Below, in pieces: positions 27,816 through 37,367 of a DNA stretch of 64,000 nt. The DNA is taken from the NCBI RefSeq assembly GCF_001570865.1, contig NZ_BCSM01000003.1:1-64000 (forward strand), written 5' to 3'. The stretch comes from Rothia kristinae NBRC 15354. Its GTDB lineage: Bacteria; Actinomycetota; Actinomycetes; Actinomycetales; Micrococcaceae. The notes below the pieces were generated by a model that made no database searches, was not told where the DNA came from, and saw nothing but the letters and a program-made list of their open reading frames with translations. Every line of letters begins with the position of its first letter. Position 1 is the first letter of the stretch. The position numbers were made by a program, and so were the translations under genes.

Positions 27816-28571
27816 TCAGTCCAGGTCCAGGAAGCCGTCGAGCCCGTGGGTCAGGCCCGGAACCTCGCGGACCTTCCGGATACCCAGGAGCACCCCGGGC
27901 ATGAAGGAGGCCCGGTCGAAGGAGTCGTGGCGGATCGTGAGCTGCTGGCCGGGATCCCCCAGGAGGATCTCCTCGTGGGCGACGAGTCCGCGCAGGCGCA
28001 CCGCGTGCACGTGGATGCCGTCCACCACGGCCCCGCGCGCCCCGTCGGGATCGCTGGCGGTGGCGTCGGGCACGGGGCCGAGGCCTGCCTGCTCGCGGGC
28101 GGCGGCGATGGCCTCGGCGGTGTGCCGGGCGGTGCCGGAGGGCGCGTCGAGCTTATCCGGGTGGTGCAGCTCCACGACCTCGGCGGAGTCGAAGTAGCGG
28201 GCGGCGACCGCGGCGAAGCGCTCGGCCAGCACCGCCCCGATCGCGAAGTTCGGCGCCACCAGCACCCCGAGCTCGGGGTGGGCGACCAGGCGCTCGCGCA
28301 GCGCGGAGAGCTTGGCCGCATCCCACCCGGTGGTGCCGACCACCGCGTGCATGCCGTGGTCCACGGCGAAGGCGACGTTGTCCTCGGTGGCCTGCGGGAC
28401 GGTGAGGTCCACGACGACCTCGGGGGCGGCCTCAATCAGCTCCTCGAGGGAGTCCCCCGAGCCGAGGGCGGCTACCAGCTGCAGGTCCGGGGCCTGCTCG
28501 ATGACGGTGACGGCCTGGGAGCCCATGCGTCCGGCCGCGCCCAGCACGGCCACGGTGATTCGCTCAGTCAT
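27816..28571 (-). CDS. dapB: 4-hydroxy-tetrahydrodipicolinate reductase
   Basis: DapB reduces the DapA product with NAD(P)H. The 251-residue protein has the nucleotide-binding AVLGAAGRMGSQAV at residues 9-22, VGTTGW, the loop APNFAIGAV, and the catalytic region VELHHPDKLDAPSGTA with the His-His pair and Lys. The ATG lies seven bases after TAGGCT, so a leaderless message is likely. It heads the run dapB, TPR-like gene, dapA, rnj. Confidence 0.96.
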   Translation of the reverse strand: MTERITVAVLGAAGRMGSQAVTVIEQAPDLQLVAALGSGDSLEELIEAAPEVVVDLTVPQATEDNVAFAVDHGMHAVVGTTGWDAAKLSALRERLVAHPELGVLVAPNFAIGAVLAERFAAVAARYFDSAEVVELHHPDKLDAPSGTARHTAEAIAAAREQAGLGPVPDATASDPDGARGAVVDGIHVHAVRLRGLVAHEEILLGDPGQQLTIRHDSFDRASFMPGVLLGIRKVREVPGLTHGLDGFLDLD

Positions 28572-28578
28572 GTCCGCC

Positions 28579-28584
28579 AGCCTA
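28579..28584 (-). promoter_or_regulatory. -10 element for a leaderless dapB transcript
   Basis: TAGGCT precedes the dapB ATG by seven bases, with no ribosome binding site between. Confidence 0.5.
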
Positions 28585-28751
28585 TCGTGCCGCCGCGCCC
28601 CCGCAGCGGGCGCGGGCCGGGCTCGGCGCTGCAGCGCTTCCGTCAGGGGCCGGCGCGTCACGGTGGCGCGGCTGCCCGCGCGGGGCGGACCCGGCGACTA
28701 CGATGGTCACGATCGCTTTCACCCCTCCCCCAGTCAGGACGTCCTTCCCCG

Positions 28752-30710
28752 ATGCACAACCCGAACCCCTTCTCCACCCCGGTGCCGCCGCAGGCAGGAG
28801 ATCCCCGGTTCGTGCTGCGCGGCCTGGATGGCCTGCGGGCCCTGGCGGTGATCGGCGTCGTCGTGTTCCACCTGTGGCCCCAGGCGCTGCCCGGCGGGCT
28901 GATCGGGGTGGACCTGTTCTTCGTGATCTCCGGGTACCTCATCACCGCGCTGCTGCTGCGCGAGGCCGCCTACACCCGGAAGATGCATCTGCCGCAGTTC
29001 TGGATGCGCCGGCTGCGCCGGCTGGTCCCGGCGATGGTGCTGTGCGTGCTGGTGTGCTCCTGCCTGGCCTGGCTGGTGGGCGGGGACGCCGCGGTGCAGC
29101 TGCGCCGCCAGGTGCTCGGCGCCCTGACGTACACCGCCAACTGGACCAACATCGCCGCGGGCAACGGCTACTTCCGGGACACCAACCCCGAGGTGTTCAC
29201 CAACTTCTGGTCCCTGGGCGTGGAGGAGCAGTTCTACCTGGCCTGGCCGGTGCTGCTGGTGCTGACCTGCCTGCTGGCGGACACCTGGCGGCGTCGGCGC
29301 CTGGTGCCCGCGGCGCTGGCCGCGGCCTCCCTGCTGGCGATGCTCGTGCTGTTCTGGGTCACCGGAAGCGCCGACCGGGTGTACTACGGCCTGGACACCC
29401 ACGCCTTCGGACTGATGCTCGGGGCGTGCCTGGCCCTGCTGATCCCCTGGTCCATGTACCCGCCGAAGCCCGGCTACCGGATCCCCCGGCTGGACGCGGC
29501 CTACTCCCCCGGACGCAACGCCGCGCGGATCCTGGTGGGCTGGGCGAGCCTGGCCCTGCTGCCGGTCGCGGCGCGCCTGCTCAGTGAGGAGCACCCCGGG
29601 GTGCTGTTCCCGTGGGGCCTGCTGAGCGCGTCCCTGCTGGGGCTGGGGCTGATCCAGGCGCTGCTGCCGGATGTGCGGGGGCTGGGTGCGGAGTGGCTGC
29701 GGCGGCTGCTGAGCCTGCCGCCGCTGGTGTGGATCGGGCGGCGCTCCTACGGGCTGTACCTGTGGCACTGGCCGCTGATGGTCCTGGCCCACTACGCCGC
29801 CCCGCAGGCCTCCGCCACCGCGCGCGGGATCGTCGTGCTGGTGCTGACCACGGCGGTGGCCGCGGCCTCCTACCGCTTCCTGGAGAACCCCGTGCGCCGC
29901 CGCGGCTTCCTCGGGGCCTCCCGGGACCTGCTGGCGAATCTGGGCTTCCCGGGTCGACGCCGCTGGGCCACCGCCGCCGCCCTGGGGGCTGCGGGTCTGC
30001 TGGTGGCCGGCACCGCGGTGGCCTGCGTCCAGGCCCCCGAGCAGACCGAGGCCGAGCGGGTGGTGGCCGAGGGCGAGCAGCAGCTGAGCATCCAGCCCTC
30101 CCCCAGCGCCTCGGCCTCGCCGTCGGCGTCGGCATCGGCTTCCGCCTCAGCAGGTGGGAAGGAGGAGAAGGACGGCGCGTACCACCCGGCCCCGGGCGGG
30201 CAGGACGTAACGATGATCGGGGACTCGGTGACCCTGGCCTCCGCCCAGGCCCTGCAGGAGAAGCTGCCCGGAATCGCCATCGACGCGAAGGTCTCCCGCA
30301 CCATCGACGCCGGGATCCAGCTGCTGCGCGAGGAGCAGAAGTCCGGGCAGCTGCGCCGGATCGTGGTGATCTCCCTGTCCACCAACTCCGCGATCACCCC
30401 GGATGACATCCAGCAGCTCACCGACATCGCCGAGGCCGGGCAGGTCCGCCAGATCGTGCTGGTCACCGGCCAGGCCCCGGAGAACCTCACCTGGGTGGAT
30501 CAGTCCAACGACGTGGAGCGCGAGGCCGCCGCGAAGCAGCCGCGCATCGAGGTGGCGGACTGGGCGAAGGCCTCCGACGGCAAACCCGAGCTGCTGGTCT
30601 CCGACGGGGTGCACCCGCAGCCGGAGGGCCAGCGGCTCTACGCCCAGACCATCGCGGATGCGGTCAAGACGGCGCAGACGGACCTGCAGCGGGAGACCGG
30701 CGGGTCTTAG
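28752..30710 (+). CDS. OafA/YrhL-type acyltransferase with SGNH domain
   Basis: The 652-residue protein joins an acyltransferase-3 membrane domain (about residues 20-400, ten or so helices; start motif RGLDGLRALAVIGVVVFHLW with the conserved His, and FFVISGYLIT) to an extracytoplasmic SGNH-like domain (about 485-640; GDSV block I, DGVHP block V). A Ser/Ala/Pro low-complexity linker separates them. Such proteins O-acylate cell-surface sugars or peptidoglycan; the substrate is not evident because no polysaccharide genes are adjacent. TACGAT at 28699-28704 is a plausible -10. Its stop overlaps that of the convergent M16 peptidase by four bases. Confidence 0.9.
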   Translation: MHNPNPFSTPVPPQAGDPRFVLRGLDGLRALAVIGVVVFHLWPQALPGGLIGVDLFFVISGYLITALLLREAAYTRKMHLPQFWMRRLRRLVPAMVLCVLVCSCLAWLVGGDAAVQLRRQVLGALTYTANWTNIAAGNGYFRDTNPEVFTNFWSLGVEEQFYLAWPVLLVLTCLLADTWRRRRLVPAALAAASLLAMLVLFWVTGSADRVYYGLDTHAFGLMLGACLALLIPWSMYPPKPGYRIPRLDAAYSPGRNAARILVGWASLALLPVAARLLSEEHPGVLFPWGLLSASLLGLGLIQALLPDVRGLGAEWLRRLLSLPPLVWIGRRSYGLYLWHWPLMVLAHYAAPQASATARGIVVLVLTTAVAAASYRFLENPVRRRGFLGASRDLLANLGFPGRRRWATAAALGAAGLLVAGTAVACVQAPEQTEAERVVAEGEQQLSIQPSPSASASPSASASASASAGGKEEKDGAYHPAPGGQDVTMIGDSVTLASAQALQEKLPGIAIDAKVSRTIDAGIQLLREEQKSGQLRRIVVISLSTNSAITPDDIQQLTDIAEAGQVRQIVLVTGQAPENLTWVDQSNDVEREAAAKQPRIEVADWAKASDGKPELLVSDGVHPQPEGQRLYAQTIADAVKTAQTDLQRETGGS

Positions 30711-32053
30711 GCGCCGGAGGGCATCACCAGGGTGGTCACGGTCGGGCGCTCCGCCAGGTCCGCGGCGAGGGCCTGCACCTGCTCGGCGGTCACCGCGCGC
30801 AGCTCGTCCAGCAGCTCGTCCAGGGGCAGGAACCGGCCGGTGTCCAGTTCGGAGCGGCCCAGCCGGAACATGCGCGAGGCCACGTCCTCGCTGCCCAGCA
30901 CCGTGGACCCGCCCAGCTGCCCGGCGACCTTCGCCAGCTCGGCCTCGCCGATGCCGTGCTCGGCCAGCCGCTCCAGCTCCGCGCGCATCAGGGCGCGCAC
31001 CTGCTCCGCCTTGGCCGGGGCGCACCCGGCGTACAGGCCGAAGTACCCGGCGTCGGAGAAGGAGCCCGCGTAGGAGAACGTGGAGTAGGCTAGGCCCCGG
31101 CGCTCCCGGATCTCCTGGAACAGCCGGGAGGACATGCCCCCGCCCAGGGCGGCGTTGAGCACGGACATCGCGAAGCGCTGCTCATGCCCTGCGATCAGCC
31201 CGGTGGAGCCCACCAGCACGTGCGCCTGCTCGACGTCGCGGCGCACGGTCTCGGTGCCCAGCAGCGGGGATAGCGCGGCGGGGCGGCGCACCCGGCGCGC
31301 TGCCGGGAGGGCGGCGGCGTCGCTGAGGTCCCAGCCGGCCTCGGTCAGGGCCCGCTGCACCCAGCCGACGAACTCCCCGTGCTCCAGGTTCCCCGCCGCG
31401 GAGACGACCAGGCGATCCGGGGTGTAGTGGCGGCGGTAGTGCTCGGCCACGGCGTCCCGGGCCACCGCCCGGATCTCCTCCGGGGTGCCGCCGATGGGCC
31501 GGCCCAGGGGGTGCTCGCCCATGACCTGCCCGGTGAACCGCTCGAAGGCCACATCCATCGGGTCGTCCTGGTCCATGGCCAGCTCCTCCAGGATCACCCC
31601 GCGCTCCTGCTCCATCTCCCGCGGATCCAGGACGGCGGCGGCCGTCATGTCCGCGATGACCTCCGCGGCCATCGGCGCGTCCTCCCCGAGCACGTGGGCG
31701 TAGTAGCAGGTGTGCTCCTTGGCCGTCAGGGCGTTGGACTCCCCGCCCACCGCGTCGAAGGCCTGCGCGATGTCCAGGGCGGAGCGGGTGCGGGTGCCCT
31801 TGAACAGCAGGTGCTCCAGGAAGTGCGTGGAGCCGAGCATCCCGGGGCGCTCGTCCCGGGAGCCGACGCCCACCCAGTAGCCCACCGCCACGCTGCGCTG
31901 ACCGGGCATCCGCTCGGTGATCACCCGGACCCCGCCGGGCAGCACGGAGCGGCGGACCTCGTTGCCGCCCTGTCCGGCCCAGACGAGGCGGCCGGTGCGG
32001 TGCGCGCGCTCCTGGGTCAGCGAGGCGGCGTCAAGGGGCAGATCGAAGGGCAC
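30707..32053 (-). CDS. M16 family zinc metallopeptidase
   Basis: This 448-residue protein belongs to the pitrilysin/processing-peptidase family. The inverted zinc motif HFLEH gives ligands His77 and His81 with catalytic Glu80, and the third ligand is Glu157 in RGVILEEL. The C-terminal half has the RERRGLAYSTFSYAG motif of the partner domain. No signal peptide is visible, so it is cytoplasmic. An M16 gene directly downstream of pnp is a conserved arrangement in actinobacteria and Gram-positives (Bacillus mlpA/ymxG). The substrate is unknown. Confidence 0.93.
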   Translation of the reverse strand: MPFDLPLDAASLTQERAHRTGRLVWAGQGGNEVRRSVLPGGVRVITERMPGQRSVAVGYWVGVGSRDERPGMLGSTHFLEHLLFKGTRTRSALDIAQAFDAVGGESNALTAKEHTCYYAHVLGEDAPMAAEVIADMTAAAVLDPREMEQERGVILEELAMDQDDPMDVAFERFTGQVMGEHPLGRPIGGTPEEIRAVARDAVAEHYRRHYTPDRLVVSAAGNLEHGEFVGWVQRALTEAGWDLSDAAALPAARRVRRPAALSPLLGTETVRRDVEQAHVLVGSTGLIAGHEQRFAMSVLNAALGGGMSSRLFQEIRERRGLAYSTFSYAGSFSDAGYFGLYAGCAPAKAEQVRALMRAELERLAEHGIGEAELAKVAGQLGGSTVLGSEDVASRMFRLGRSELDTGRFLPLDELLDELRAVTAEQVQALAADLAERPTVTTLVMPSGA

Positions 32054-32108
32054 GGGTGGGAATCCTCTCGGTGGTGGGGCGGGGATGGTGCGGGGTGCGG
32101 GCGTGCAA

Positions 32109-32153
32109 CGGCCCCGGGCCGCGGCGCTGGGCTCAGCGCGCGGACCGGGGCCG
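32109..32153 (-). terminator. hairpin between pnp and the M16 gene
   Basis: CGGCCCCGG (32109-32117) pairs with CCGGGGCCG (32145-32153), enclosing a second stem GCGCTG/CAGCGC. It begins 20 bases after the pnp stop. It may terminate or stabilise the pnp message; no U-tract follows. Confidence 0.6.
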
Positions 32154-32172
32154 GTGCCGGCGGGCGGGCGAG

Positions 32173-34401
32173 CTACTGCTCGTCCCCCTCCTGCTCGTCC
32201 TCATCCAGGACGACCGGGGCCAGGGAGAGCTTGCCGCGGTCGTCGACCTTGGTGATCTCCACCTGGACCTTCTGGCCCACGGAGACGACGTCCTCGACGT
32301 CGTTCACGCGCTGGCCGTCGTTGAGCTTGCGCAGCTCGGAGATGTGCAGCAGGCCGTCCTTGCCGGGGGTCAGGGACACGAAGGCGCCGAAGGTCGTGGT
32401 CTTGACCACGGTGCCCAGGTACCGCTCCCCCACCTCGGGGACCTGCGGGTTGGCGATCGCGTTGATCGCGGAGCGGGCGGCGTCGGCCGAGGGGCCGTCC
32501 ACGGCGCCGATGTAGATCGTGCCGTCGTCCTCCACGGTGATGTCCGCGCCGGTGTCCTCCTGGATCTGGTTGATCATCTTGCCCTTGGGCCCGATGACCT
32601 CGCCGATCTTGGACACGGGGATGTGCACGGTGATGATGCGCGGGGCGAACTCGCTCATCTCATCCGGCTCGGAGATCGCCGCGGTCAGCACGTCCAGGAT
32701 GTGCAGGCGCGCCTCGCGGGCCTGCTTCAGGGCCGCACCCAGCACGGAGGCGGGGATCCCGTCCAGCTTGGTGTCCAGCTGGATCGCGGTCACGAAGTCC
32801 TTGGTGCCGGCGACCTTGAAGTCCATGTCGCCCAGGGCGTCCTCCGCGCCGAGGATGTCGGTCAGCGCCGCGTAGCGGGTCTGGCCCTCGACCTCGTCGG
32901 AGACCAGGCCCATGGCGATGCCGGCCACCGGGGCGCGCAGCGGCACACCGGCGTTGAGCAGGGACAGGGTCGAGGCGCACACCGAGCCCATGGAGGTGGA
33001 GCCGTTGGAGCCCAGCGCCTCGGAGACCTGGCGGATCGCGTAGGGGAACTCCTCGCGGGAGGGCAGCACCGGGGTGATGGCCCGCTCCGCCAGGGCGCCG
33101 TGGCCGATCTCGCGCCGCTTCGGGGAGCCCACGCGGCCGGTCTCGCCGGTGGAGTACGGCGGGAAGTTGTAGTGGTGGATGTAGCGCTTGACCTTGACCG
33201 GGGACAGGGAGTCGATGGTCTGCTCGAGCTTGAGCATGTTCAGCGTGGTCACACCCATGATCTGGGTCTCCCCGCGCTCGAAGATCGCGGAGCCGTGCAC
33301 GCGCGGCAGGACCTCGACCTCGGCGGTGAGCTGGCGGATGTCGGTCAGCCCGCGCCCGTCGATGCGGACCTGGTCGGTGAGGATGCGCTGGCGCACGATC
33401 TTCTTGGTCAGGGCGTTGAAGGCGCCGTTGACCTCATCCAGGCGCTCCTCGTACTCCTTGCCCTCACCGGCCAGCTCCTCCTGGATCCGCTGCTGCAGAT
33501 CCGCGGAGGCCTGCTCGCGCTCCTGCTTGCCGGCGATCGAGTAGACCTCGCGGATCTGCTCGGTGTAGGACTCCACGGCCGCGGCGATGTCGTCGCCGTA
33601 CCCGCCGAAGCGGGGCAGGTCCATCGCGGGCTTGCCGGCGCGGGAGGCCAGGTCCGCCTGGGCCTCGCACAGGGCCTTGATGAAGGGCTTGGCGGCCTCC
33701 AGGCCCTCGGCGACGATCTCCTCGGTGGGCGCCTGGGCGCCGTCCTGGATGAGGTTCCAGGACTCGTCGGTGGCCTCGGCCTCGACCATCATGATCGCGA
33801 CGTCCTGGGTGCCGTCGGCCTTGGTGACGATGCGCCCGGCCACGGCCATGTCGAACACGGCGTCGGCCAGCTGGGAGTGCTTGGGGAACGCGACCCACTG
33901 GCCGTCGATCAGGGCGATGCGCACCCCGCCGACCGGGCCCTGGAAGGGCACGCCGGACAGCGTGGTGGACATGGACGCGGCGTTGATGGCCACGGTGTTG
34001 TAGATCTCGTCCGGGTCGATGCTCAGGACGGTCACGACCACCTGGACCTCGTTGCGGATGCCCTTGCCGAAGGCCGGGCGCAGCGGGCGGTCGATCAGGC
34101 GGCAGGCGAGGATCGCGTCGGTGGACGGGCGGCCCTCGCGGCGGAAGAAGGAGCCGGGGATGCGCCCGGCGGCGTACATGCGCTCCTCGACGTCCACCGT
34201 CAGCGGGAAGAAGTCGAAGCCCTCACGCGGGTGCTTGCCCACGGAGGTGGCGGAGAGCATGGTGGTGTCGTCGTCGATGGACACCAGGGTGGAGCCGGCG
34301 GCCTGCTGGGCCAGCCGGCCGGTCTCGAAGCGCACGGTGCGCTGGCCGAACCTGCCGTTGTCGATGACGGCTTCTGCGAACTGGATCTCGGGACCCTCCA
34401 T
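32173..34401 (-). CDS. pnp: polyribonucleotide nucleotidyltransferase (PNPase)
   Basis: PNPase is a phosphorolytic 3'-5' exoribonuclease and RNA polymerase of the decay machinery. The 742-residue protein has two RNase PH cores (first with the [10 protein letters not shown] region; second with [19 protein letters not shown] and [20 protein letters not shown]), a KH domain ([17 protein letters not shown], about 600-660) and a C-terminal S1 domain ([21 protein letters not shown]) ending in an acidic EDEQEGDEQ. It starts at an ATG after GGAAGG. It follows rpsO in the usual order, with a structured 236-base leader between. Confidence 0.98.
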   Translation of the reverse strand: MEGPEIQFAEAVIDNGRFGQRTVRFETGRLAQQAAGSTLVSIDDDTTMLSATSVGKHPREGFDFFPLTVDVEERMYAAGRIPGSFFRREGRPSTDAILACRLIDRPLRPAFGKGIRNEVQVVVTVLSIDPDEIYNTVAINAASMSTTLSGVPFQGPVGGVRIALIDGQWVAFPKHSQLADAVFDMAVAGRIVTKADGTQDVAIMMVEAEATDESWNLIQDGAQAPTEEIVAEGLEAAKPFIKALCEAQADLASRAGKPAMDLPRFGGYGDDIAAAVESYTEQIREVYSIAGKQEREQASADLQQRIQEELAGEGKEYEERLDEVNGAFNALTKKIVRQRILTDQVRIDGRGLTDIRQLTAEVEVLPRVHGSAIFERGETQIMGVTTLNMLKLEQTIDSLSPVKVKRYIHHYNFPPYSTGETGRVGSPKRREIGHGALAERAITPVLPSREEFPYAIRQVSEALGSNGSTSMGSVCASTLSLLNAGVPLRAPVAGIAMGLVSDEVEGQTRYAALTDILGAEDALGDMDFKVAGTKDFVTAIQLDTKLDGIPASVLGAALKQAREARLHILDVLTAAISEPDEMSEFAPRIITVHIPVSKIGEVIGPKGKMINQIQEDTGADITVEDDGTIYIGAVDGPSADAARSAINAIANPQVPEVGERYLGTVVKTTTFGAFVSLTPGKDGLLHISELRKLNDGQRVNDVEDVVSVGQKVQVEITKVDDRGKLSLAPVVLDEDEQEGDEQ

Positions 34402-34637
34402 GGGTCACCTTCCTTTCCTTCGATGGATGATGCTCGCGCGGGCGAGGCCCATCGTCGGGTGCGGGGGAGCTTCCAAGCCTTCGATCGAGGCCCACGGACG
34501 GTGCGCCGCCTCATCCGCGTGGATGAGGGGCGGGTGTCCGGAGGCCACTACCGAGGACTTGCGACGGCTCGCGCCCGCACCCCGATGGGGCGCGCGGTGC
34601 GCGGTTCCCGGGCCCGCGGCCCGGGGGTCGGATGCGC
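34402..34637 (-). ncRNA. structured 5' leader of pnp, candidate Actino-pnp RNA
   Basis: The space between the rpsO terminator and pnp contains several hairpins in the pnp-sense RNA. The clearest is CCTCATCC-ACGC-GGATGAGG at 34509-34528, extended outward through CGCC/GGCG-type pairs and an outer GGCC...GGCC and GGAC/GTCC stem reaching about 34485-34545. A second is around the TCGATCGA palindrome near 34481-34490. A conserved pnp leader (Actino-pnp) is known from actinobacteria, where it is thought to be an RNase III target for autoregulation. The identity here is inferred from position and stem layout; a covariance-model search would decide it. Confidence 0.5.
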
Positions 34638-34669
34638 TCACGGGACGCGCCGTGCGGCGCGTCCCGTGA
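34638..34669 (-). terminator. rpsO terminator
   Basis: A perfect 14-bp stem (TCACGGGACGCGCC with its complement) and 4-base loop lies 30 bases beyond the rpsO stop. In other bacteria the rpsO-pnp junction is a leaky terminator, so some pnp transcription may pass through. Confidence 0.75.
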
Positions 34670-34698
34670 GGACTCCTGCGCCGAGAGGTCCGGGTGGA

Positions 34699-34968
34699 CT
34701 AGCGGCGGATGCCCAGACGCTGGATGAGCGTGCGGTAGCGCTCGACGTCGATCCGACGCAGGTAGCCGAGCAGGTTGCGGCGGCGACCGACGAGGATCAT
34801 CAGACCACGACGGGAGTGGTGGTCGTGCTTGTGGGACTTGAGGTGCTCGGTCAGATCGGTGATCCGACGGGTCAGGACGGCGACCTGGACCTCGGGCGAA
34901 CCGGTGTCGCCCTCGTGGGTCGCGTACTCCTTGATGATCTCCTGCTTGACGGCGGGATCCAGTGACAT
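34699..34968 (-). CDS. rpsO: 30S ribosomal protein S15
   Basis: S15 binds 16S rRNA helices 20-22 as a primary assembly protein. The 89-residue sequence is typical: [35 protein letters not shown] and the end [21 protein letters not shown]. It starts at an ATG after GAGGAGC. A leader of about 145 bases with a stable hairpin lies before it, and pnp follows. Confidence 0.98.
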   Translation of the reverse strand: MSLDPAVKQEIIKEYATHEGDTGSPEVQVAVLTRRITDLTEHLKSHKHDHHSRRGLMILVGRRRNLLGYLRRIDVERYRTLIQRLGIRR

Positions 34969-35122
34969 GGGATTGCTCCTCGAGCGTTGTGCCGCGAACG
35001 TCCCGATACGGCGTGTTCGCCGCCGGGTACCCCGCCCGTCGCCGCGCGCCGGACGCACCGGCGAGGCTGGGGACGGGGCGCCTGGCAACCGCGGACTGCA
35101 GCCAGACGTCCTTTCCACCTTA
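34969..35122 (-). promoter_or_regulatory. rpsO promoter and structured leader
   Basis: TAAGGT at 35122-35117 is a candidate -10 and would start the transcript near 35110. The leader holds a 9-bp hairpin with one mismatch, about 20 bases before the ribosome binding site (GCGGCGAAC near 35021 pairing with GTTCGCGGC near 34998). A larger GC-rich inverted repeat (CCCCGTC with GACGGG) is further upstream. S15 represses its own mRNA through leader structures in several phyla, so autoregulation is plausible but unproven. Confidence 0.4.
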
Positions 35123-35255
35123 CCGGATGCGCGGTGCCGGGGGAAGGGGCGGCCCCGGTGCGTCGAGCCGTCATCCCCGTGGGGAATGGGCCGCGCCCGG
35201 GCCGCGTCCGTGACGGCTCGGCGTTGCGCACCTGGCGCGTGAGAGCATGGGCGCC

Positions 35256-35846
35256 ATGATCGACTTCTCCCAGCCCGCCGACGTCGTGGCCCCGCAGCTG
35301 CTGGGCGCGGTGATCCGCCGGGGCCCGGTGGCCCTGCGTCTGACCGAGGTGGAGGCGTATCTGGGCACCGCGGATCCGGCGTCGCACGCGTACAAGGGGC
35401 CCTCCCCGCGGTGCCGCACGATGTTCGGCCCGCCCGCGCACCTGTACGTCTACGCCTCCTACGGCATCCACCGGGCCGGGAACCTGGTGTGCTCCCCGGA
35501 GGGCACCGCGGGCGGGGTGCTGATGCGCGCGGGCGAGGTCGTGGACGGCGTCGACGTCGTGCGCGCCCGCCGCGGGGAGAGGCCCGAGGACGCCGGACTG
35601 GCCCGCGGGCCCGGCAACGTCGGCGCCTGCCTGGGCCTGAGCCTGGAGGACGACGGCGCCGCGCTCTCCCTGGCCCCGGATGCCCGCTCCCCCGAGTTCG
35701 CGCTGCACGCCCCGACGCACCGGGTGGAGTGGGTGCGGGGTCGGCGCATCGGCATCACCAAGAACGCCGAGGCCCCGCTGCGCTTCTGGATCCCCGGGGA
35801 CCCGACGGTCACCAGCCCCCGCACCCGCCGCACGGCCGTTTCCTGA
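35256..35846 (+). CDS. mpg: 3-methyladenine DNA glycosylase (AAG/Mpg family)
   Basis: This 196-residue enzyme excises alkylated purines. It has the Mpg family blocks [21 protein letters not shown], with the catalytic Glu and the ribose-contacting Tyr, then [22 protein letters not shown] and [13 protein letters not shown] use the ATG at 35256; an in-frame ATG nine bases upstream is possible. It is divergent from rpsO and convergent with the aminotransferase gene, with a palindromic repeat filling the gap after it. Confidence 0.93.
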   Translation: MIDFSQPADVVAPQLLGAVIRRGPVALRLTEVEAYLGTADPASHAYKGPSPRCRTMFGPPAHLYVYASYGIHRAGNLVCSPEGTAGGVLMRAGEVVDGVDVVRARRGERPEDAGLARGPGNVGACLGLSLEDDGAALSLAPDARSPEFALHAPTHRVEWVRGRRIGITKNAEAPLRFWIPGDPTVTSPRTRRTAVS

Positions 35847-35886
35847 CCCCGCCCACTCCCTTCCCCGTGCGCCCCCAAACCCGCGA

Positions 35887-35942
35887 CGAGTCATCACTGT
35901 CGACCGAAAATCGCGGATTTCCTGGTCGAAAGTGATGACTCG
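35887..35942. repeat. palindromic intergenic repeat, copy 1
   Basis: A 56-base imperfect palindrome with arms CGAGTCATCACT-n-TCGACC and their complement, and a centre AAATC-GCG-GATTT. It fills the gap between the convergent mpg and aminotransferase genes. It shares its arms and centre with the element at 40112-40179 and could terminate transcription from both sides. It is AT-richer than its surroundings at the centre. Confidence 0.85.
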
Positions 35943-35981
35943 GCGCTGGGATCAGACGCGAGGGGGTGAGGTGAGGGCGGG

Positions 35982-37196
35982 TCAGCTGGGCTGCTCGGCG
36001 CGGTAGCGCTGCACCGCGCGGGCCAGGCGGGTCACGCCCTCGACGATGTCCTCCTCCGGGTTGGTCACGAAGGAGATGCGCATGGTGTTGCGGATCGAGG
36101 TGTCCACGTGGAAGGAGCTGCCCGGCACGAAGCCCACGCCCTCGGCCATCGCGTAGGGCAACAGCGCGTCGGTGTCCCAGCCCTCGGGCAGCTCGGCCCA
36201 CAGGAACATCCCGCCGATCGGGTGGGTCACGTGGGTCCCCTCCGGCAGGGCCAGCGGCAGCTCCCGGACCATCGCGTCCCGGCGGGCCCGGTAGGTCTCC
36301 AGCTTCTCCGTCGGATCCATGTGGGTCTCGGGGTGGGTCAGGTAGTGCACGGCGGCCAGCTGGTCCACGGTCGAGCTATGCAGGTCGATCGCCTGCTTGG
36401 CCACGACCATCGCGTCCCGGATCCCTGCCGGCACCCGCGCCCACCCCAGCCGGATGCCGGGGGCCACGGACTTGGAGAAGGTCTGCAGCAGCGCCGTCTG
36501 CGCGGCCATGCCCTCGAAGGAGGCGATGGTCGGGATCGGCTCGCCGTCGTAGCGCAGCGCGGAGTACGGGTCGTCCTCCACCAGCATGACGCCGGTCTCC
36601 AGCAGCACGTCGGCGACGGCGCGGCGCCGGTCCTCGCTCATGGTGCGCCCGCTGGGGTTCTGGAAGCTGGGGATCAGGTACACCAGCTTCGGATCGTGCT
36701 CGGCGATCGCGGCGCGCAGGGCGGACGGGACGACGCCGTCGTCGTCGCACTCCACCGCGACGAACCGCGCCCCGGCCAGCCCGAAGGTCTGCAGCGCCGC
36801 CAGGTAGGTGGGGTCCTCCACGAGGATCACGTCCCCGGGATCGCACATGACCTGGCCCAGCAGGGTCAGGCCCTGCTGGGAGCCGGTGGTGATGATCAGG
36901 TCCCCCGGCCCCGTGGGCACGCCCTCGGCGGTCATCTTCCGGGCGATCGCCTCGCGCAGGTCCGGCTCGCCCTCCGAGGAGGAGTACTGCAGGGCCCGCT
37001 CCGGCTTCTCCAGGGCCGCGGTGTAGGCCGCGCGGATGGCCGGCAGGTCGAAGAACGCGGGATCCGGGATGCCGCCGGCGAAGGAGATGACCCCGGGGCG
37101 GCTCACCAGATCCAGCAATGCCCGGACCGGGGAGTCCTCGGTCTGGGCGAAGGCGCGGGACATGCGGGGACTGAACTCGGGATGCGGGGCGGTCAT
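35982..37196 (-). CDS. PLP-dependent aminotransferase, MocR/LysN-like class I
   Basis: The 404-residue fold type I aminotransferase belongs to the group that includes 2-aminoadipate (LysN) and other broad-specificity transaminases. Visible are [29 protein letters not shown], the PLP contacts [13 protein letters not shown] and [11 protein letters not shown], the Schiff-base Lys in [16 protein letters not shown] and the C-terminal MRISFVTN arginine. There is no GntR DNA-binding domain, so it is not a MocR regulator. The substrate cannot be fixed by sequence. TACAGT at 37242-37247 is a likely -10 and GAAGGAGGA the ribosome binding site. Confidence 0.88.
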   Translation of the reverse strand: MTAPHPEFSPRMSRAFAQTEDSPVRALLDLVSRPGVISFAGGIPDPAFFDLPAIRAAYTAALEKPERALQYSSSEGEPDLREAIARKMTAEGVPTGPGDLIITTGSQQGLTLLGQVMCDPGDVILVEDPTYLAALQTFGLAGARFVAVECDDDGVVPSALRAAIAEHDPKLVYLIPSFQNPSGRTMSEDRRRAVADVLLETGVMLVEDDPYSALRYDGEPIPTIASFEGMAAQTALLQTFSKSVAPGIRLGWARVPAGIRDAMVVAKQAIDLHSSTVDQLAAVHYLTHPETHMDPTEKLETYRARRDAMVRELPLALPEGTHVTHPIGGMFLWAELPEGWDTDALLPYAMAEGVGFVPGSSFHVDTSIRNTMRISFVTNPEEDIVEGVTRLARAVQRYRAEQPS

Positions 37197-37241
37197 GATC
37201 CTGGAGTCCTCCTTCGAGGGCGACGGCGTGTGTGCCCTCCC

Positions 37242-37247
37242 ACTGTA
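37242..37247 (-). promoter_or_regulatory. -10 element of the aminotransferase gene
   Basis: TACAGT on the minus strand lies 45 bases before the ATG and would give a short leader ending in the GAAGGAGGA ribosome binding site. Confidence 0.5.
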
Positions 37248-37367
37248 GCCCCGGCCGCAGCCGCCCATTCCCCCGGGGGATGCGCGGAGGCGGCGCCGCG
37301 CTCGCCGCCCCCCCAGGGGAGGACGGCGGCCGCGGCGCCGCCTCGGCGACGTCGAGCGGGCTGTGCC

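Noticed and set aside
30707-30710. A read-through fusion or frameshift between the acyltransferase and the M16 peptidase
   Set aside because: The genes are convergent on opposite strands and both complete; the four-base overlap is only of their stop codons.
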